Assembly (NCBI GenBank): GCA_934089255.1
Contig: CAKOJI010000002.1
Location: 1-64,000, forward strand
Source: an uncultured Bacilli bacterium
GTDB lineage: Bacteria; Bacillota_I; Bacilli_A; RF39; UBA660
Reading direction: 5' to 3'
Length of the DNA stretch: 64,000 bases
Shown here piece by piece: positions 45,627-54,250 of the stretch; the stretch's first letter is position 1; each line of letters starts with the position of its first letter. A program made the translations under genes and the position numbers. The notes under the pieces are model-generated. The model was not told the DNA's origin. It did not search any database and saw nothing but the letters and a program-made list of their open reading frames with translations.

Positions 45627-45659
45627 GAGTTTTATGATAAAATCATAATAGGTGATAGT

Positions 45660-46124
45660 ATGAATAAAGGTTTTACCCTAGTAGAATTAATTGCAGTAGT
45701 AACAATTCTAGGACTAATAGTAATAATAACAACACCTGCATATGATAGTATTAGTAAAAATATAAAAACAAGAAATTACGAATCAAAAAAAACAACTATT
45801 AAAAAAGCAACACAAGAGTTTGTTGAAAAATATTTAAAAAATGAAGCATACGATGGAACAAACCCAAAAACATTATGTTTCTCAGTTAATTATTTAATTA
45901 GAAATGGCATTATTTCAAGTGACGATGAAAAAGAAGAATATATAAAAAATGACATTACTGACGAAAAATATAAAGGTGAAACTCCTTTTGTTAAAATATA
46001 TTACGATTTAGATAGTTTAAAATTAGTTGCAGTTGCAACTGGAGAAGAAGAAGTAAAAAACAAAAAAAATATTACAATAATAAAATCTTTCGAAAGGCTG
46101 GCTTGTACAAAAGATTTTAAGTAA
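45660..46124 (+). CDS. Type IV pilin-like protein
   Basis: This 154-residue protein has a class III signal and pilin helix: MNKGFTLVELIAVVTILGLIVII (in part: GFTLVELIAVVTILG), with the prepilin cleavage Gly followed by Phe and the conserved Glu at +5. The C-terminal domain has two Cys (KTLCFS near 73 and LACTKDF near 150) that may form the D-loop disulfide. AGGTGAT precedes the ATG. No pilus ATPase, membrane platform or prepilin peptidase is in the window. It could be a competence pseudopilin or a pilus subunit. Confidence 0.85.
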   Translation: MNKGFTLVELIAVVTILGLIVIITTPAYDSISKNIKTRNYESKKTTIKKATQEFVEKYLKNEAYDGTNPKTLCFSVNYLIRNGIISSDDEKEEYIKNDITDEKYKGETPFVKIYYDLDSLKLVAVATGEEEVKNKKNITIIKSFERLACTKDFK

Positions 46125-46138
46125 AGGAATGATTTGAT

Positions 46139-47653
46139 ATGAAAAAAATAATTTTATTAATAATGGACGGTTTTGGATATAGAGAAGAACCACACGGAAA
46201 TGCAATAATTGATGCACATATGGAAACATTTAATAAACTATGGAACGAATACCCACATAGTATATTAGAGGCTAGTGGAAGTTATGTTGGACTACCAGAT
46301 GGACAATTTGGTAATAGTGAAGTATGCCATACTGCTATCGGTGTAGGGAAAAAAATAAAACAAGATATAACTGTAATTAATGAAAATGTTGATAATGGAA
46401 AAATCAAAAATAACGAAAATTTAATAAATTTAGTAGACCACGTAAATACTAACAACTCAACACTTCATTTAATGGGATTACTTAGTGATGGTGGAGTTCA
46501 TTCAGACATTAATTATATGAAAAAATTAATACCAATTCTAAAAGATATGGGAGTAAAAAAAATAATTTTTCACGCAATAACTGATGGTAGAGATACGGAC
46601 TCAATGTGTGCACTAAAATATATAGATGAAATGAACCAGGTATTAAATGATAATAATATTGGACACATTGGAACTGTTTGTGGAAGATTTTATGCAATGG
46701 ATAGAGATAACAAATGGGAAAGAACAAGAGTTTATTCAGATATGATAATAAATGGAAAAGGATTAAAAATATTAGACACAGAAGTTGCTATAAAAAATTG
46801 CTATAAAAGAGGTTTAACAGATGAATTTTTACCACCTTTAATACTAAATCCAGAATTTAAAATAAATGAACACGATGGATTATTATGGTTAAATTTTAGA
46901 AGTGATAGAGCAAGACAAATATTAAAAAGTTTAACTGACGTTGCATTTAATGAATATCCTATAGGACACGTAAATAATTTAAGAGTTTTAACAATGTTTG
47001 AAGTACCAGAAATTACATCACCAACAATATTTAAAAAAGAACTAGATAACATATATAGCATAGGTAGATACTTTAGTGATTTAGGTATGACTCAAGCAAG
47101 AGTTGCTGAAACAGAAAAATATGCACACGTAACTTATTTCTTTAATGGCGGTATTGAAGACAAATTAAAAGGTTGCGATAACTTTAAAATCCCAAGTCCT
47201 AAAGTAGCAACATATGATTTATTACCAGAAATGAGTATCAAAGAAGTCACTAAACAAGTATTAAAATGTATTGACAAAGATTATGATTTCATACTAGTAA
47301 ATTTTGCAAACCCAGATATGGTTGGACACACAGGAAACTACGAAGCTGCTGTACAATGCCTAAAATACGTAGATGAATCACTAAAAGCAATTTATGAAAA
47401 AGCTCAAGATAATTTTTATGATATGTTAATAACAAGCGATCATGGAAATATAGATACAATGATAGATTCTCACGGAGTACCAGTTACAACTCACTCAATG
47501 AGTCCAGTACCATTTATATTTTGTGATAAAAACGTTTCATTAAAAGAATACGGTGTTATAACAATGATTGCACCAACTTTATTAAAATATATGGATATTA
47601 AAATACCAGAAGAAATGAGTTCTACACCATTACTTTTTAAAAGGGAGGATTAA
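46139..47653 (+). CDS. gpmI: 2,3-bisphosphoglycerate-independent phosphoglycerate mutase
   Basis: GpmI interconverts 3- and 2-phosphoglycerate in glycolysis. The 504-residue enzyme has the metal-site Asp in LIMDGFGYRE and the catalytic Ser in PDGQFGNSEVCHTAIG (about 55-70). ITDGRDTD, NFRSDRARQ, NFANPDMVGHTG and ITSDHGNID follow. AAAGGAATGA precedes the ATG. It lies between the pilin-like gene and a phosphohexomutase gene, two bases from the latter. Confidence 0.96.
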   Translation: MKKIILLIMDGFGYREEPHGNAIIDAHMETFNKLWNEYPHSILEASGSYVGLPDGQFGNSEVCHTAIGVGKKIKQDITVINENVDNGKIKNNENLINLVDHVNTNNSTLHLMGLLSDGGVHSDINYMKKLIPILKDMGVKKIIFHAITDGRDTDSMCALKYIDEMNQVLNDNNIGHIGTVCGRFYAMDRDNKWERTRVYSDMIINGKGLKILDTEVAIKNCYKRGLTDEFLPPLILNPEFKINEHDGLLWLNFRSDRARQILKSLTDVAFNEYPIGHVNNLRVLTMFEVPEITSPTIFKKELDNIYSIGRYFSDLGMTQARVAETEKYAHVTYFFNGGIEDKLKGCDNFKIPSPKVATYDLLPEMSIKEVTKQVLKCIDKDYDFILVNFANPDMVGHTGNYEAAVQCLKYVDESLKAIYEKAQDNFYDMLITSDHGNIDTMIDSHGVPVTTHSMSPVPFIFCDKNVSLKEYGVITMIAPTLLKYMDIKIPEEMSSTPLLFKRED

Positions 47654-47655
47654 TT

Positions 47656-49011
47656 GTGATTGATACTAGCGTATTAAGAGAAAACGATATAAGAGGCGTT
47701 TACGGTAAAAACATTACAGAAGAATTAGCAATTTTAGTAGGAAAAGCTTTTGGTACTTACCTAATTAATAACCAAAAAAAAGAATGTGTAGTAAGTTATG
47801 ATAATAGAGTAAGTGGAGAAACTTTAGTAGAAAATTTAATGAAAGGATTAGTTTCAACTGGAATAAATGTTATATTCATTGGTATGACAACAACTCCAGT
47901 ATTAAACTATGCAACCATAAACTTTAATATAGAAGCAGGAATAATAGTAACAGCAAGTCATAATCCTGCAAACGAAAATGGTTTTAAATTATTTAGTAAT
48001 GATTTTTTACATTTAAAACATCAAGAATTAGAAAAAGTTTATGAACTAATTAAAACAAAGAAATTTATTTTTGGAAAAGGAACAATTATATATAAAAGCA
48101 TTAATGATTCTTACATAAATATGTTAGATACATATATATTAAAAGGAAATAAAAAATTAAAAGTTGCTATAGACTGTGGAAATGGAACAACTAGTTTATA
48201 TATAAAAGATGTTATAAAAAAATTTAACATTGAGCCTATTTTCATTAATTCTACTAGTGATGGTAGATTTCCAAAGCATAATCCAGATCCAAACAATGAT
48301 AAAAACTTAGTTGAATTAAAAGAAATTGTAAAAAAAGAAAAATGTGATTTTGGTGCAGCGTATGACGGTGACGGAGATAGAATAGGAATAGTAGATGAAT
48401 TAGGAAATACTATAGAAAGTGACAAACTTATTGCTATTTTCTCAAGACACATAATTCCAAAAACGTTAAATAAAAATGTAATAATAGATGTTAAATGTTC
48501 TAATGCATTAACATTAGATTTAAAAAATATTGGTGCAAATCCTATTATGGTAAAAAATGGAAGCGCATATATAGAAACAGTATTAAAAGAACAAAATTCA
48601 TACGTTGGTGGAGAATACTCTGGACATATATTCTTTAGAGATAAATATTATGGATATGATGACGGAATATATGTAAGTTTAAGAATGTATGAAATACTGT
48701 CAAATACTAATAAATCTTGTAGTGAATTATTAGAAGGATATAAAAAATATTATAATACTCCTGAAATTAGAATTAAAACAACAGATGAAAAAAAATGGAA
48801 AATAATAGAAAAAGTAAAAGATTACGTTAAATCAAAAGGTTATAATTTTTTAGATATAGATGGTGTAAGAGTAGAATTTGAAGATTCTTGGGCTTTAGTT
48901 AGATGTAGCAATACAGAACCTAGTATAACAATTAGATACGAAGCTGAAACAGAAAAAAGATTAGAAGAAATAAAAAATGAATTTGATACTTTAATTAACA
49001 CTTTACTGTAA
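47656..49011 (+). CDS. Phosphomannomutase/phosphoglucomutase
   Basis: This 451-residue alpha-D-phosphohexomutase has FRENDIRG-like VLRENDIRGVYG, the phospho-Ser loop TASHNPANENG (about 95-105), metal-binding YDGDGDRIG (about 236-244), the sugar-binding GEYSG, and the C-terminal phosphate loop RCSNTEPSITIRYE. This set is closest to the ManB/AlgC type rather than GlmM. It supplies mannose-1-phosphate or glucose-1-phosphate for envelope glycans. The start is GTG after GGGAGG. Its proximity to cdaA-cdaR recalls the cdaA-cdaR-glmM operon, but the enzyme class differs. Confidence 0.88.
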   Translation: MIDTSVLRENDIRGVYGKNITEELAILVGKAFGTYLINNQKKECVVSYDNRVSGETLVENLMKGLVSTGINVIFIGMTTTPVLNYATINFNIEAGIIVTASHNPANENGFKLFSNDFLHLKHQELEKVYELIKTKKFIFGKGTIIYKSINDSYINMLDTYILKGNKKLKVAIDCGNGTTSLYIKDVIKKFNIEPIFINSTSDGRFPKHNPDPNNDKNLVELKEIVKKEKCDFGAAYDGDGDRIGIVDELGNTIESDKLIAIFSRHIIPKTLNKNVIIDVKCSNALTLDLKNIGANPIMVKNGSAYIETVLKEQNSYVGGEYSGHIFFRDKYYGYDDGIYVSLRMYEILSNTNKSCSELLEGYKKYYNTPEIRIKTTDEKKWKIIEKVKDYVKSKGYNFLDIDGVRVEFEDSWALVRCSNTEPSITIRYEAETEKRLEEIKNEFDTLINTLL

Positions 49012-49026
49012 AGTAATAACTAATTT

Positions 49027-49056
49027 ATTACAAACTTTATACTTATATGATATAAT
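49027..49056 (+). promoter_or_regulatory. Promoter of the 6S-like RNA
   Basis: TATAAT at 49051-49056 has ATTACA 18 bp upstream; predicted start about 49063. Confidence 0.5.
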
Positions 49057-49062
49057 TAAATT

Positions 49063-49236
49063 ACCTAGAAGATTGGTATACTATATAAAACCGACTAAGT
49101 GTGATATTGGGAGTCTAATTAATATGTGGTGTTGAATACTAGACCATTAAGTGATTCTAGGATCCTAAAGCATATTATGTGATACCCACCTGGCGAGAGC
49201 GGGTTTTTATCACATATACTGATTTCTGGGTTTTAT
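49063..49236 (+). ncRNA. 6S-like regulatory RNA
   Basis: The 5' and 3' ends pair into a long closing stem: CCTAGAA (49064) with TTCTGGG (49224), GTATA (49076) with TATAC (49215), and TAAAACC (49086) with GGTTTTTA (49202). The sizeable interior contains further hairpins and open regions. A TATAAT promoter lies just upstream and a T-rich tail just after the stem. About 170 nt, rod-like with a central bubble, is the 6S shape. In Bacillus one 6S gene also lies beside the tcdA (yrvM) gene, which follows here by 14 bases. A second conformation pairs TATGTGATA (49176) with ATCACATA (49209). The family is inferred from shape and synteny, not from sequence match. Confidence 0.62.
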
Positions 49237-49249
49237 TGTGGGTGTTAAT

Positions 49250-49930
49250 ATGTTTGAAAGAGTTATAAGTTTAATAGGAAAAACTGAATTTGATAAATTA
49301 AAAAATATAAAAGTCTTAATAGTTGGTTGTGGAGGTGTCGGTGGCTATGCACTTGAAACATTAGTAAGAAGTGGCATAGAAAATATTGATATTATTGATT
49401 TTGATAAAATTGATATTACAAATTTAAATAGACAAATAATAACAAACAAAGAAAATATAAATTTATATAAAGTTGATGAAGCAAAAAAACGCGCATTAAG
49501 TATAAATCCTAAAATAAATATAAACACTTTTAAACTTTTTTTAGATAAAGATAATATTGATGAAATATTAAATAATAATTATAACTATATTATAGATGCA
49601 TGTGATTCTTTAGATACAAAATTAGAATTAATAAAAAAAAGCATATATGGAAAATTTAAACTAATATCAAGTATGGGAACAGCAAAAAAAATAGATCCAA
49701 CAAAACTAGAAATAACTACACTAGATAAAACTAATTATGATCCGTTAGCAAAAGTTCTTAGAAAAAAAGTACGCGATTTAAAAATTAATAAGAAAATATA
49801 TGTAGTATCAACAACAGAAAAAATAATTGATTGTGATATATTAGGTAGCTTTATGATGGTTCCTGCCACTTCAGGAATACTTTGTGCTAAATATGTTATT
49901 TGTGATGCTATTAATTTGAAAAATAATTAA
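49250..49930 (+). CDS. tcdA: tRNA threonylcarbamoyladenosine dehydratase
   Basis: TcdA cyclises the t6A37 side chain of ANN-decoding tRNAs. The 226 residues have an E1-like/ThiF fold: GKTEFDKLKNIKVLIVGCGGVGGYALE (in part: VLIVGCGGVGGYALE, about 24-38), the nucleotide site DFDKIDITNLNRQ and DACDSLDTKLELI. The late PATSGILCA follows. It is about 20 residues shorter than Bacillus TcdA. The ATG at 49250 has GGGTG upstream; the GTG at 49238 is in the 6S RNA tail. Confidence 0.9.
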   Translation: MFERVISLIGKTEFDKLKNIKVLIVGCGGVGGYALETLVRSGIENIDIIDFDKIDITNLNRQIITNKENINLYKVDEAKKRALSINPKININTFKLFLDKDNIDEILNNNYNYIIDACDSLDTKLELIKKSIYGKFKLISSMGTAKKIDPTKLEITTLDKTNYDPLAKVLRKKVRDLKINKKIYVVSTTEKIIDCDILGSFMMVPATSGILCAKYVICDAINLKNN

Positions 49931-49972
49931 TTATATAGTATAATACAACAACTTCGAAAAGGGGAATTATCT

Positions 49973-50692
49973 ATGAAAGTATTATTTAGTGATTACGATG
50001 GTACTATTAAAACATTTGACAGATATGCAAATTATTTTGAAAAACGTACTTTTAAAAAAAATATAGATGCTATAGATAAATTTCTTGGGAATGGAAATAA
50101 ATTTATTATAACAACTAAAAGAAACACATACTCTATATTGGAAGAATTAGAAAAATATAAAATAAATTATAGCTATTTAACAACATATAACGGAAGAGTA
50201 ACATTAGATAGTAAAAACAATATTATAACAAAAAAAGAAATTCATAAAGAATTATTAAAAGAAATAAAAAGTATACTAGAGAATACTGATTTAATTACAA
50301 AAATAAAAGCATTTGATGAACACACAATAACAAAAGAAATAGAAAATTTAATTATATTATATTTATATTCTGATAATATAGAAAAACTTCATGAATTAAT
50401 AAGACAAATAGCAAGATATTATGCTGATATAAAAGTAGAAGGATGTTTTGCTCCAAAAAGAATAAAATTAAATATAGAATATACAAAAAAGGATGGAGCA
50501 AAAGAATTAATAGACTTATTTAATTGGAATGAAAATGACGTATATTCTGTTGGAAACGGACCTAATGACTATGAATTATTGAAAAAATATAATGGGTTTA
50601 AGATAGAGTCATCTTATTATTATGACGACTTAGAAAATTTCAAAACCACGCCAAATATCTACAAATTAATAAAAAAAATAAATAACATATAA
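49973..50692 (+). CDS. HAD-superfamily hydrolase (Cof-like)
   Basis: This 239-residue phosphatase-like protein has motif [12 protein letters not shown] (residues 4-14), a C2-type cap domain, and a C-terminal motif [11 protein letters not shown]...[24 protein letters not shown] (in part: [11 protein letters not shown]). This is the GDxxND variant with Asn in the first acid position. Relatives dephosphorylate sugar phosphates or cofactors. AAAGGGGAA precedes the ATG. It is a single-gene unit ending in a terminator. Confidence 0.86.
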   Translation: MKVLFSDYDGTIKTFDRYANYFEKRTFKKNIDAIDKFLGNGNKFIITTKRNTYSILEELEKYKINYSYLTTYNGRVTLDSKNNIITKKEIHKELLKEIKSILENTDLITKIKAFDEHTITKEIENLIILYLYSDNIEKLHELIRQIARYYADIKVEGCFAPKRIKLNIEYTKKDGAKELIDLFNWNENDVYSVGNGPNDYELLKKYNGFKIESSYYYDDLENFKTTPNIYKLIKKINNI

Positions 50693-50710
50693 AAACTATA
50701 TGTTTTTTTT
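50686..50710 (+). terminator. Rho-independent terminator
   Basis: AACATAT and ATATGTT flank a 7-nt loop followed by T residues, overlapping the stop codon of the HAD gene. Confidence 0.7.
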
Positions 50711-50747
50711 TAAATATGATAAAATAATTATTAGTCAGGTGATTAGA

Positions 50748-52541
50748 ATGAATAATAATATTAGAAATTTTTCAATTATAGCACATATAGATCATGGAAA
50801 AAGTACTTTAGCGGATAGAATACTAGAAATAACTGGTAGTGTTAATGAACACGATATGAAAGATCAACTTCTAGATTCTATGGATATTGAAAGAGAAAGA
50901 GGTATAACAATAAAATTAAATGCTGTTGAATTAAATTATAAGTACAAAGATGAAAACTATACTTTACATTTAATAGATACTCCAGGACATGTCGATTTTT
51001 CTTATGAAGTGTCACGTAGTTTAAAAGCGTGTGACGGTGCACTTTTAATAATTGATGCAGCACAGGGAATTGAAGCTCAAACATTAGCAAATCTTTATTT
51101 AGCAATAAACAATGATTTAACAATTATACCTGTTATAAATAAAATAGACTTACCAAATGCCGATGTTCCAAAAGTAACTAAAGAAATAGTTGATGTATTA
51201 GGTTTTAAAGAAAAAGATATTATATTGTGTAGTGGAAAAACGGGAGAAGGTGTAAAACAGTTGCTAGATGCAATCATTGAACGTATTCCTGCTCCAAAAA
51301 TATCTATAAACGATAAAACTAAGGCACTTATATTTGATTCGTATTTCGATTCTTATAGAGGAGTAATAATATCCGCAAAAATAGAAACAGGTAAAATAAA
51401 AATAAAAGATAAAATACGCCTAATGTCAACAGGTGCAGTCTATGAAGTAGTAGAATTAGGAGTTAATACACCAAAAATAAAAAAACTTGATACTTTAAGT
51501 AGTGGTCAAGTTGGTTGGATTAATGCATCAATTAAAAGTATAAACGATGTCAACGTAGGAGATACAATTACACTCGATACTGACCCTGCAGACAAACCAC
51601 TTGATGGTTATAAACCAATGAAGCCAATGGTATATAGTGGAATATTTCCAATTGAACCAAATAAATTTGAATCACTTAGAGAAGCATTAGAAAAACTTAA
51701 GTTAAACGATTCTGCTTTAACTTACGAACCTGTAACAAGCATTGCTCTAGGATTTGGATTTAGAGTAGGTTTTTTAGGATTATTACATATGGAAATTATA
51801 GAAGAAAGAATAGAAAGAGAATTTGGAATTGAAATAATCGCAACAAGTCCTAGTGTAGTATATGAAGTAAAGAAAACAAATGGAGAAGAAATACTTGTAC
51901 ATGCTCCAAATGAATTACCAGAGAAAGTAAATATTGAATATATAAAAGAACCTTATGTTCTAGCAAATATATTTGTTCCAAGTGAATATATTGGACCAAT
52001 AATGGACTTATGTAGTGAAAAAAGAGGAATATATAAAAGTTTAGAATACATAGATAAAACAAGAGTAAATATTCACTACGAATTACCACTTTCAGAAATT
52101 GTATACGATTTCTTCGATAAATTAAAAAGTTATACAAAAGGATATGCTTCATTTGATTATGAACTTTCAGAATATAAAATAAGTGATTTAGTAAAAATGG
52201 ATATTTTAATTAATGGAGATGTAGTTGATGCATTAAGTTCAATTGTTCATAAAGATGCAGCATTTACAAGAGGAAAAGAAACCGTAGAAAATTTAAAAGA
52301 AATTATACCAAGACAAATGTTTCAAGTTCCACTTCAAGCAAGTATAGGTTCCAAAGTAATTGCAAGAGAAAACATTAGTGCTATGAGAAAAAATGTACTT
52401 GCAAAGTGTTACGGTGGAGACATATCTAGAAAAAGAAAACTATTAGAAAAACAAAAAGAAGGTAAAAAAAGAATGAAAATGGTAGGAAATGTTGAAATTC
52501 CGCCTGAAGCATTTTTATCTGTATTAAAAACAAATAAGTGA
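50748..52541 (+). CDS. lepA: Elongation factor 4 (LepA)
   Basis: LepA is a ribosome-bound GTPase that helps with translocation errors and ribosome assembly. The 597 residues have G1 AHIDHGKST (about 12-20), G2 RGITIK, G3 DTPGHVDF, G4 NKIDLP and the LepA-specific C-terminal domain ([18 protein letters not shown]). The ATG at 50748 follows CAGGTGATT. An in-frame ATG at 50700 lies within the preceding terminator and is rejected. Confidence 0.97.
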   Translation: MNNNIRNFSIIAHIDHGKSTLADRILEITGSVNEHDMKDQLLDSMDIERERGITIKLNAVELNYKYKDENYTLHLIDTPGHVDFSYEVSRSLKACDGALLIIDAAQGIEAQTLANLYLAINNDLTIIPVINKIDLPNADVPKVTKEIVDVLGFKEKDIILCSGKTGEGVKQLLDAIIERIPAPKISINDKTKALIFDSYFDSYRGVIISAKIETGKIKIKDKIRLMSTGAVYEVVELGVNTPKIKKLDTLSSGQVGWINASIKSINDVNVGDTITLDTDPADKPLDGYKPMKPMVYSGIFPIEPNKFESLREALEKLKLNDSALTYEPVTSIALGFGFRVGFLGLLHMEIIEERIEREFGIEIIATSPSVVYEVKKTNGEEILVHAPNELPEKVNIEYIKEPYVLANIFVPSEYIGPIMDLCSEKRGIYKSLEYIDKTRVNIHYELPLSEIVYDFFDKLKSYTKGYASFDYELSEYKISDLVKMDILINGDVVDALSSIVHKDAAFTRGKETVENLKEIIPRQMFQVPLQASIGSKVIARENISAMRKNVLAKCYGGDISRKRKLLEKQKEGKKRMKMVGNVEIPPEAFLSVLKTNK

Positions 52542-52548
52542 GGTAGTT

Positions 52549-53115
52549 ATGAAAAGTAATATATTTAATATAGAATTAAACTATATACAAGATGAAAGAT
52601 TAAAAGAAAATGCAAAAATTATTTTAAATAATTTACCAGACTATTTTTACGAAGTTCAAGCAGCTTCCACAGGGAAATACCATCCTAAATATGCATTAGG
52701 AGAAAAAGGTTTAGTAAGACACGTAAAAGCTGCTGTAAACATCGCCAACAATTTATTTGATATTTATAAATTTGATAATCATACAAAAGATATTATTTTA
52801 ATAAGTTTGTTAATACATGACGGTTTAAAACATGGTTTTGAATATTCTAAATACTCAAAATTCGAACATCCTTTACTTATTAGTACATTACTTAATAATA
52901 TAAAGAGTGAATTGTCTTTAACAAATGAAGAAATAGAAGAAATAAAAAATAATGTTGCTAGTCATATGGGTAGATTTAATACAAATAATTATTCTGATAT
53001 AGTTTTACCACTACCTAAAACTGTTACAGAAAAATTTGTTCATATGTGTGATTTTCTAGCAAGTAGAAAACAAATTCAATTTAACTTTGATGAAAATAAT
53101 AATATAACTGAATAA
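52549..53115 (+). CDS. HD-domain protein
   Basis: This 188-residue cytoplasmic protein has the HD phosphohydrolase pattern: H in GLVRHVKAAVNIA, HD in LLIHDGLKHGF (about 87-97), a further H in FEHPLL, and D in VHMCDFLASRK. It could cleave a nucleotide or phosphate ester, but the substrate is unknown. A GAGG site precedes the ATG; it is 7 bases from lepA and 10 bases from the ASCH gene, so the three probably form one unit. Confidence 0.8.
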   Translation: MKSNIFNIELNYIQDERLKENAKIILNNLPDYFYEVQAASTGKYHPKYALGEKGLVRHVKAAVNIANNLFDIYKFDNHTKDIILISLLIHDGLKHGFEYSKYSKFEHPLLISTLLNNIKSELSLTNEEIEEIKNNVASHMGRFNTNNYSDIVLPLPKTVTEKFVHMCDFLASRKQIQFNFDENNNITE

Positions 53116-53125
53116 GGAGCTAAAT

Positions 53126-53467
53126 ATGATACATGAAATGAAATTACAACCAAAATATTTTAATTATATTTTAAACGGTACTAAAAGAATAGAACTTAGA
53201 TTAAATGATGAAAAAAGACAAATAATAAAAGTAGGAGATAAAATTAAATTTTTAAAAGAGCCTAACTTAAATGAATCTTTTAAAGTTAAAGTCATAGAAC
53301 TTATAAAATATAATTCTTTTATAGACTTATTTAATGATTATGACATTAGTATTTTATCTAATAAATCTATGTCCAAGGAAGAATTACTTAAAGATTTAGA
53401 AAAATTTTATACCAAAGAAAAACAAAAAAAATATGGAGTAGTTGGCATTAAAATTGAGTTGGTATAA
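53126..53467 (+). CDS. ASCH-domain protein
   Basis: This 113-residue protein matches the ASCH fold: the start HEMKLQPKYFNYILNGTKRIELRLND (in part: LQPKYFNYILNGTKRIELR) and KVGDKIKF are followed by the final YGVVGIKIE. ASCH proteins are small RNA-binding relatives of PUA domains, and some hydrolyse acetylated nucleosides. AAGGAG precedes the ATG. It follows the HD-domain gene closely, so a joint role in nucleotide or RNA metabolism is possible. Confidence 0.85.
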   Translation: MIHEMKLQPKYFNYILNGTKRIELRLNDEKRQIIKVGDKIKFLKEPNLNESFKVKVIELIKYNSFIDLFNDYDISILSNKSMSKEELLKDLEKFYTKEKQKKYGVVGIKIELV

Positions 53468-53494
53468 AAATATGGGCGTAATTTATATTATATG

Positions 53495-53547
53495 TTATAT
53501 TAATTATGCAACTGAAAATAATATTTTTATAATTGCATATAATATAA
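53495..53547. repeat. Long imperfect inverted repeat
   Basis: TTATATTAATTATGCAA (53495-53511) and TTGCATATAATATAA (53533-53547) are near-perfect complements around a 21-nt loop. It lies directly before the tandem repeat and may end the lepA-HD-ASCH transcript, though no T run follows. Confidence 0.5.
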
Positions 53548-53548
53548 A

Positions 53549-53617
53549 AAAGCGAGTGAAGCCAGCTCTAAATGGCACTTAATAAAGCGAGTGAAGCCAG
53601 CTCTAAATGGCACTTAA
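53549..53617. repeat. Two tandem identical 34-bp hairpin units
   Basis: Two perfect copies of a 34-bp unit (53549-53582 and 53584-53617) are joined by a single T. Each unit contains AGTG-aag-CCA ... TGG-CACT, so each can fold into its own hairpin. The unit is far richer in G+C than the flanks. It lies between the ASCH gene and the XRE regulator. No further copy is seen in this window, and there is no spacer as in CRISPR. Bases 53618-53726 beyond it hold nothing I can assign. Confidence 0.8.
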
Positions 53618-53726
53618 AAAAGTTTGATTAGAAAAAATATTATTGAAAAAAAATGTGATTTTATTGCAATTTTTAATTACATAAAAAAATTAAATGTAGT
53701 ATATTGAATAAAAAAAGAGAGTAAAA

Positions 53727-54041
53727 TTAATTGTTATTTATACTCTCATTTTTTTGTTTAGATAAATGTCCGTTTTCATCTCTTTCTTCAAACAATTTAC
53801 ATATATCTATTTCTAGAACTTTAGATATTCTATAAAGAATTGCTAAACTAAAGGATTGTTGTACTTTTGCTGACTCTATATTACTTATTAAACTATGACT
53901 TATGTCACAATACTCAGCCAATTTTTCCTGAGTCATTTTTCCATATTTACTTAATTTACTATTATTATGTAATCGATAATATTTAATATTTTTGCTAACC
54001 AACTCATATATATATCGATCATCTGAAGGACTAAAATTCAA
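53727..54041 (-). CDS. XRE-family transcriptional regulator
   Basis: This 104-residue DNA-binding protein has a Cro/CI-type helix-turn-helix: MTQEKLAEYCDISHSLISNIES (in part: LAEYCDISHSLISNIE, about 41-56) and the following helix SLAILYRISKVLEIDICKLF. The start is TTG at 54041 with GGTGGTGAT upstream. It is divergent from the InlB-repeat gene, with a palindrome at 54094 in the shared region, so it probably controls itself and that gene. Confidence 0.88.
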   Translation of the reverse strand: MNFSPSDDRYIYELVSKNIKYYRLHNNSKLSKYGKMTQEKLAEYCDISHSLISNIESAKVQQSFSLAILYRISKVLEIDICKLFEERDENGHLSKQKNESINNN

Positions 54042-54093
54042 GATATATCACCACCTATATATATTTTGTCACTTATCATAGATTTTATTTATA

Positions 54094-54108
54094 TATCTAT
54101 AATAGATA
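54094..54108. promoter_or_regulatory. Possible operator for the XRE regulator
   Basis: A perfect 15-bp palindrome, TATCTAT-A-ATAGATA, lies 53 bp before the regulator start and 143 bp before the divergent gene. It is an obvious candidate binding site. Confidence 0.4.
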
Positions 54109-54250
54109 AAAGTTCTATAAATAGTGGCAATTTATTTATAACTATGATATACTTCTATTGTAAAGAATATTTATTTTTAGAATTTCTGGCTTTATTCTAA
54201 AAATGTTATATTTTTTACATTTGGTTTTTCTAAATAAAAAGGAGGTAAAT

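Noticed and set aside
45660..46124. Complete type IV pilus or competence pseudopilus locus
   Set aside because: Only one pilin-like gene is present; no ATPase, platform protein or prepilin peptidase is within the window.
49063..49236. tmRNA or SRP RNA at this locus
   Set aside because: No tRNA-like ends with a tag reading frame, and no GGAAGCAGC-type SRP core.
53549..53617. Tandem repeat as a CRISPR array
   Set aside because: Only two units, separated by one base rather than a spacer, and no cas genes nearby.
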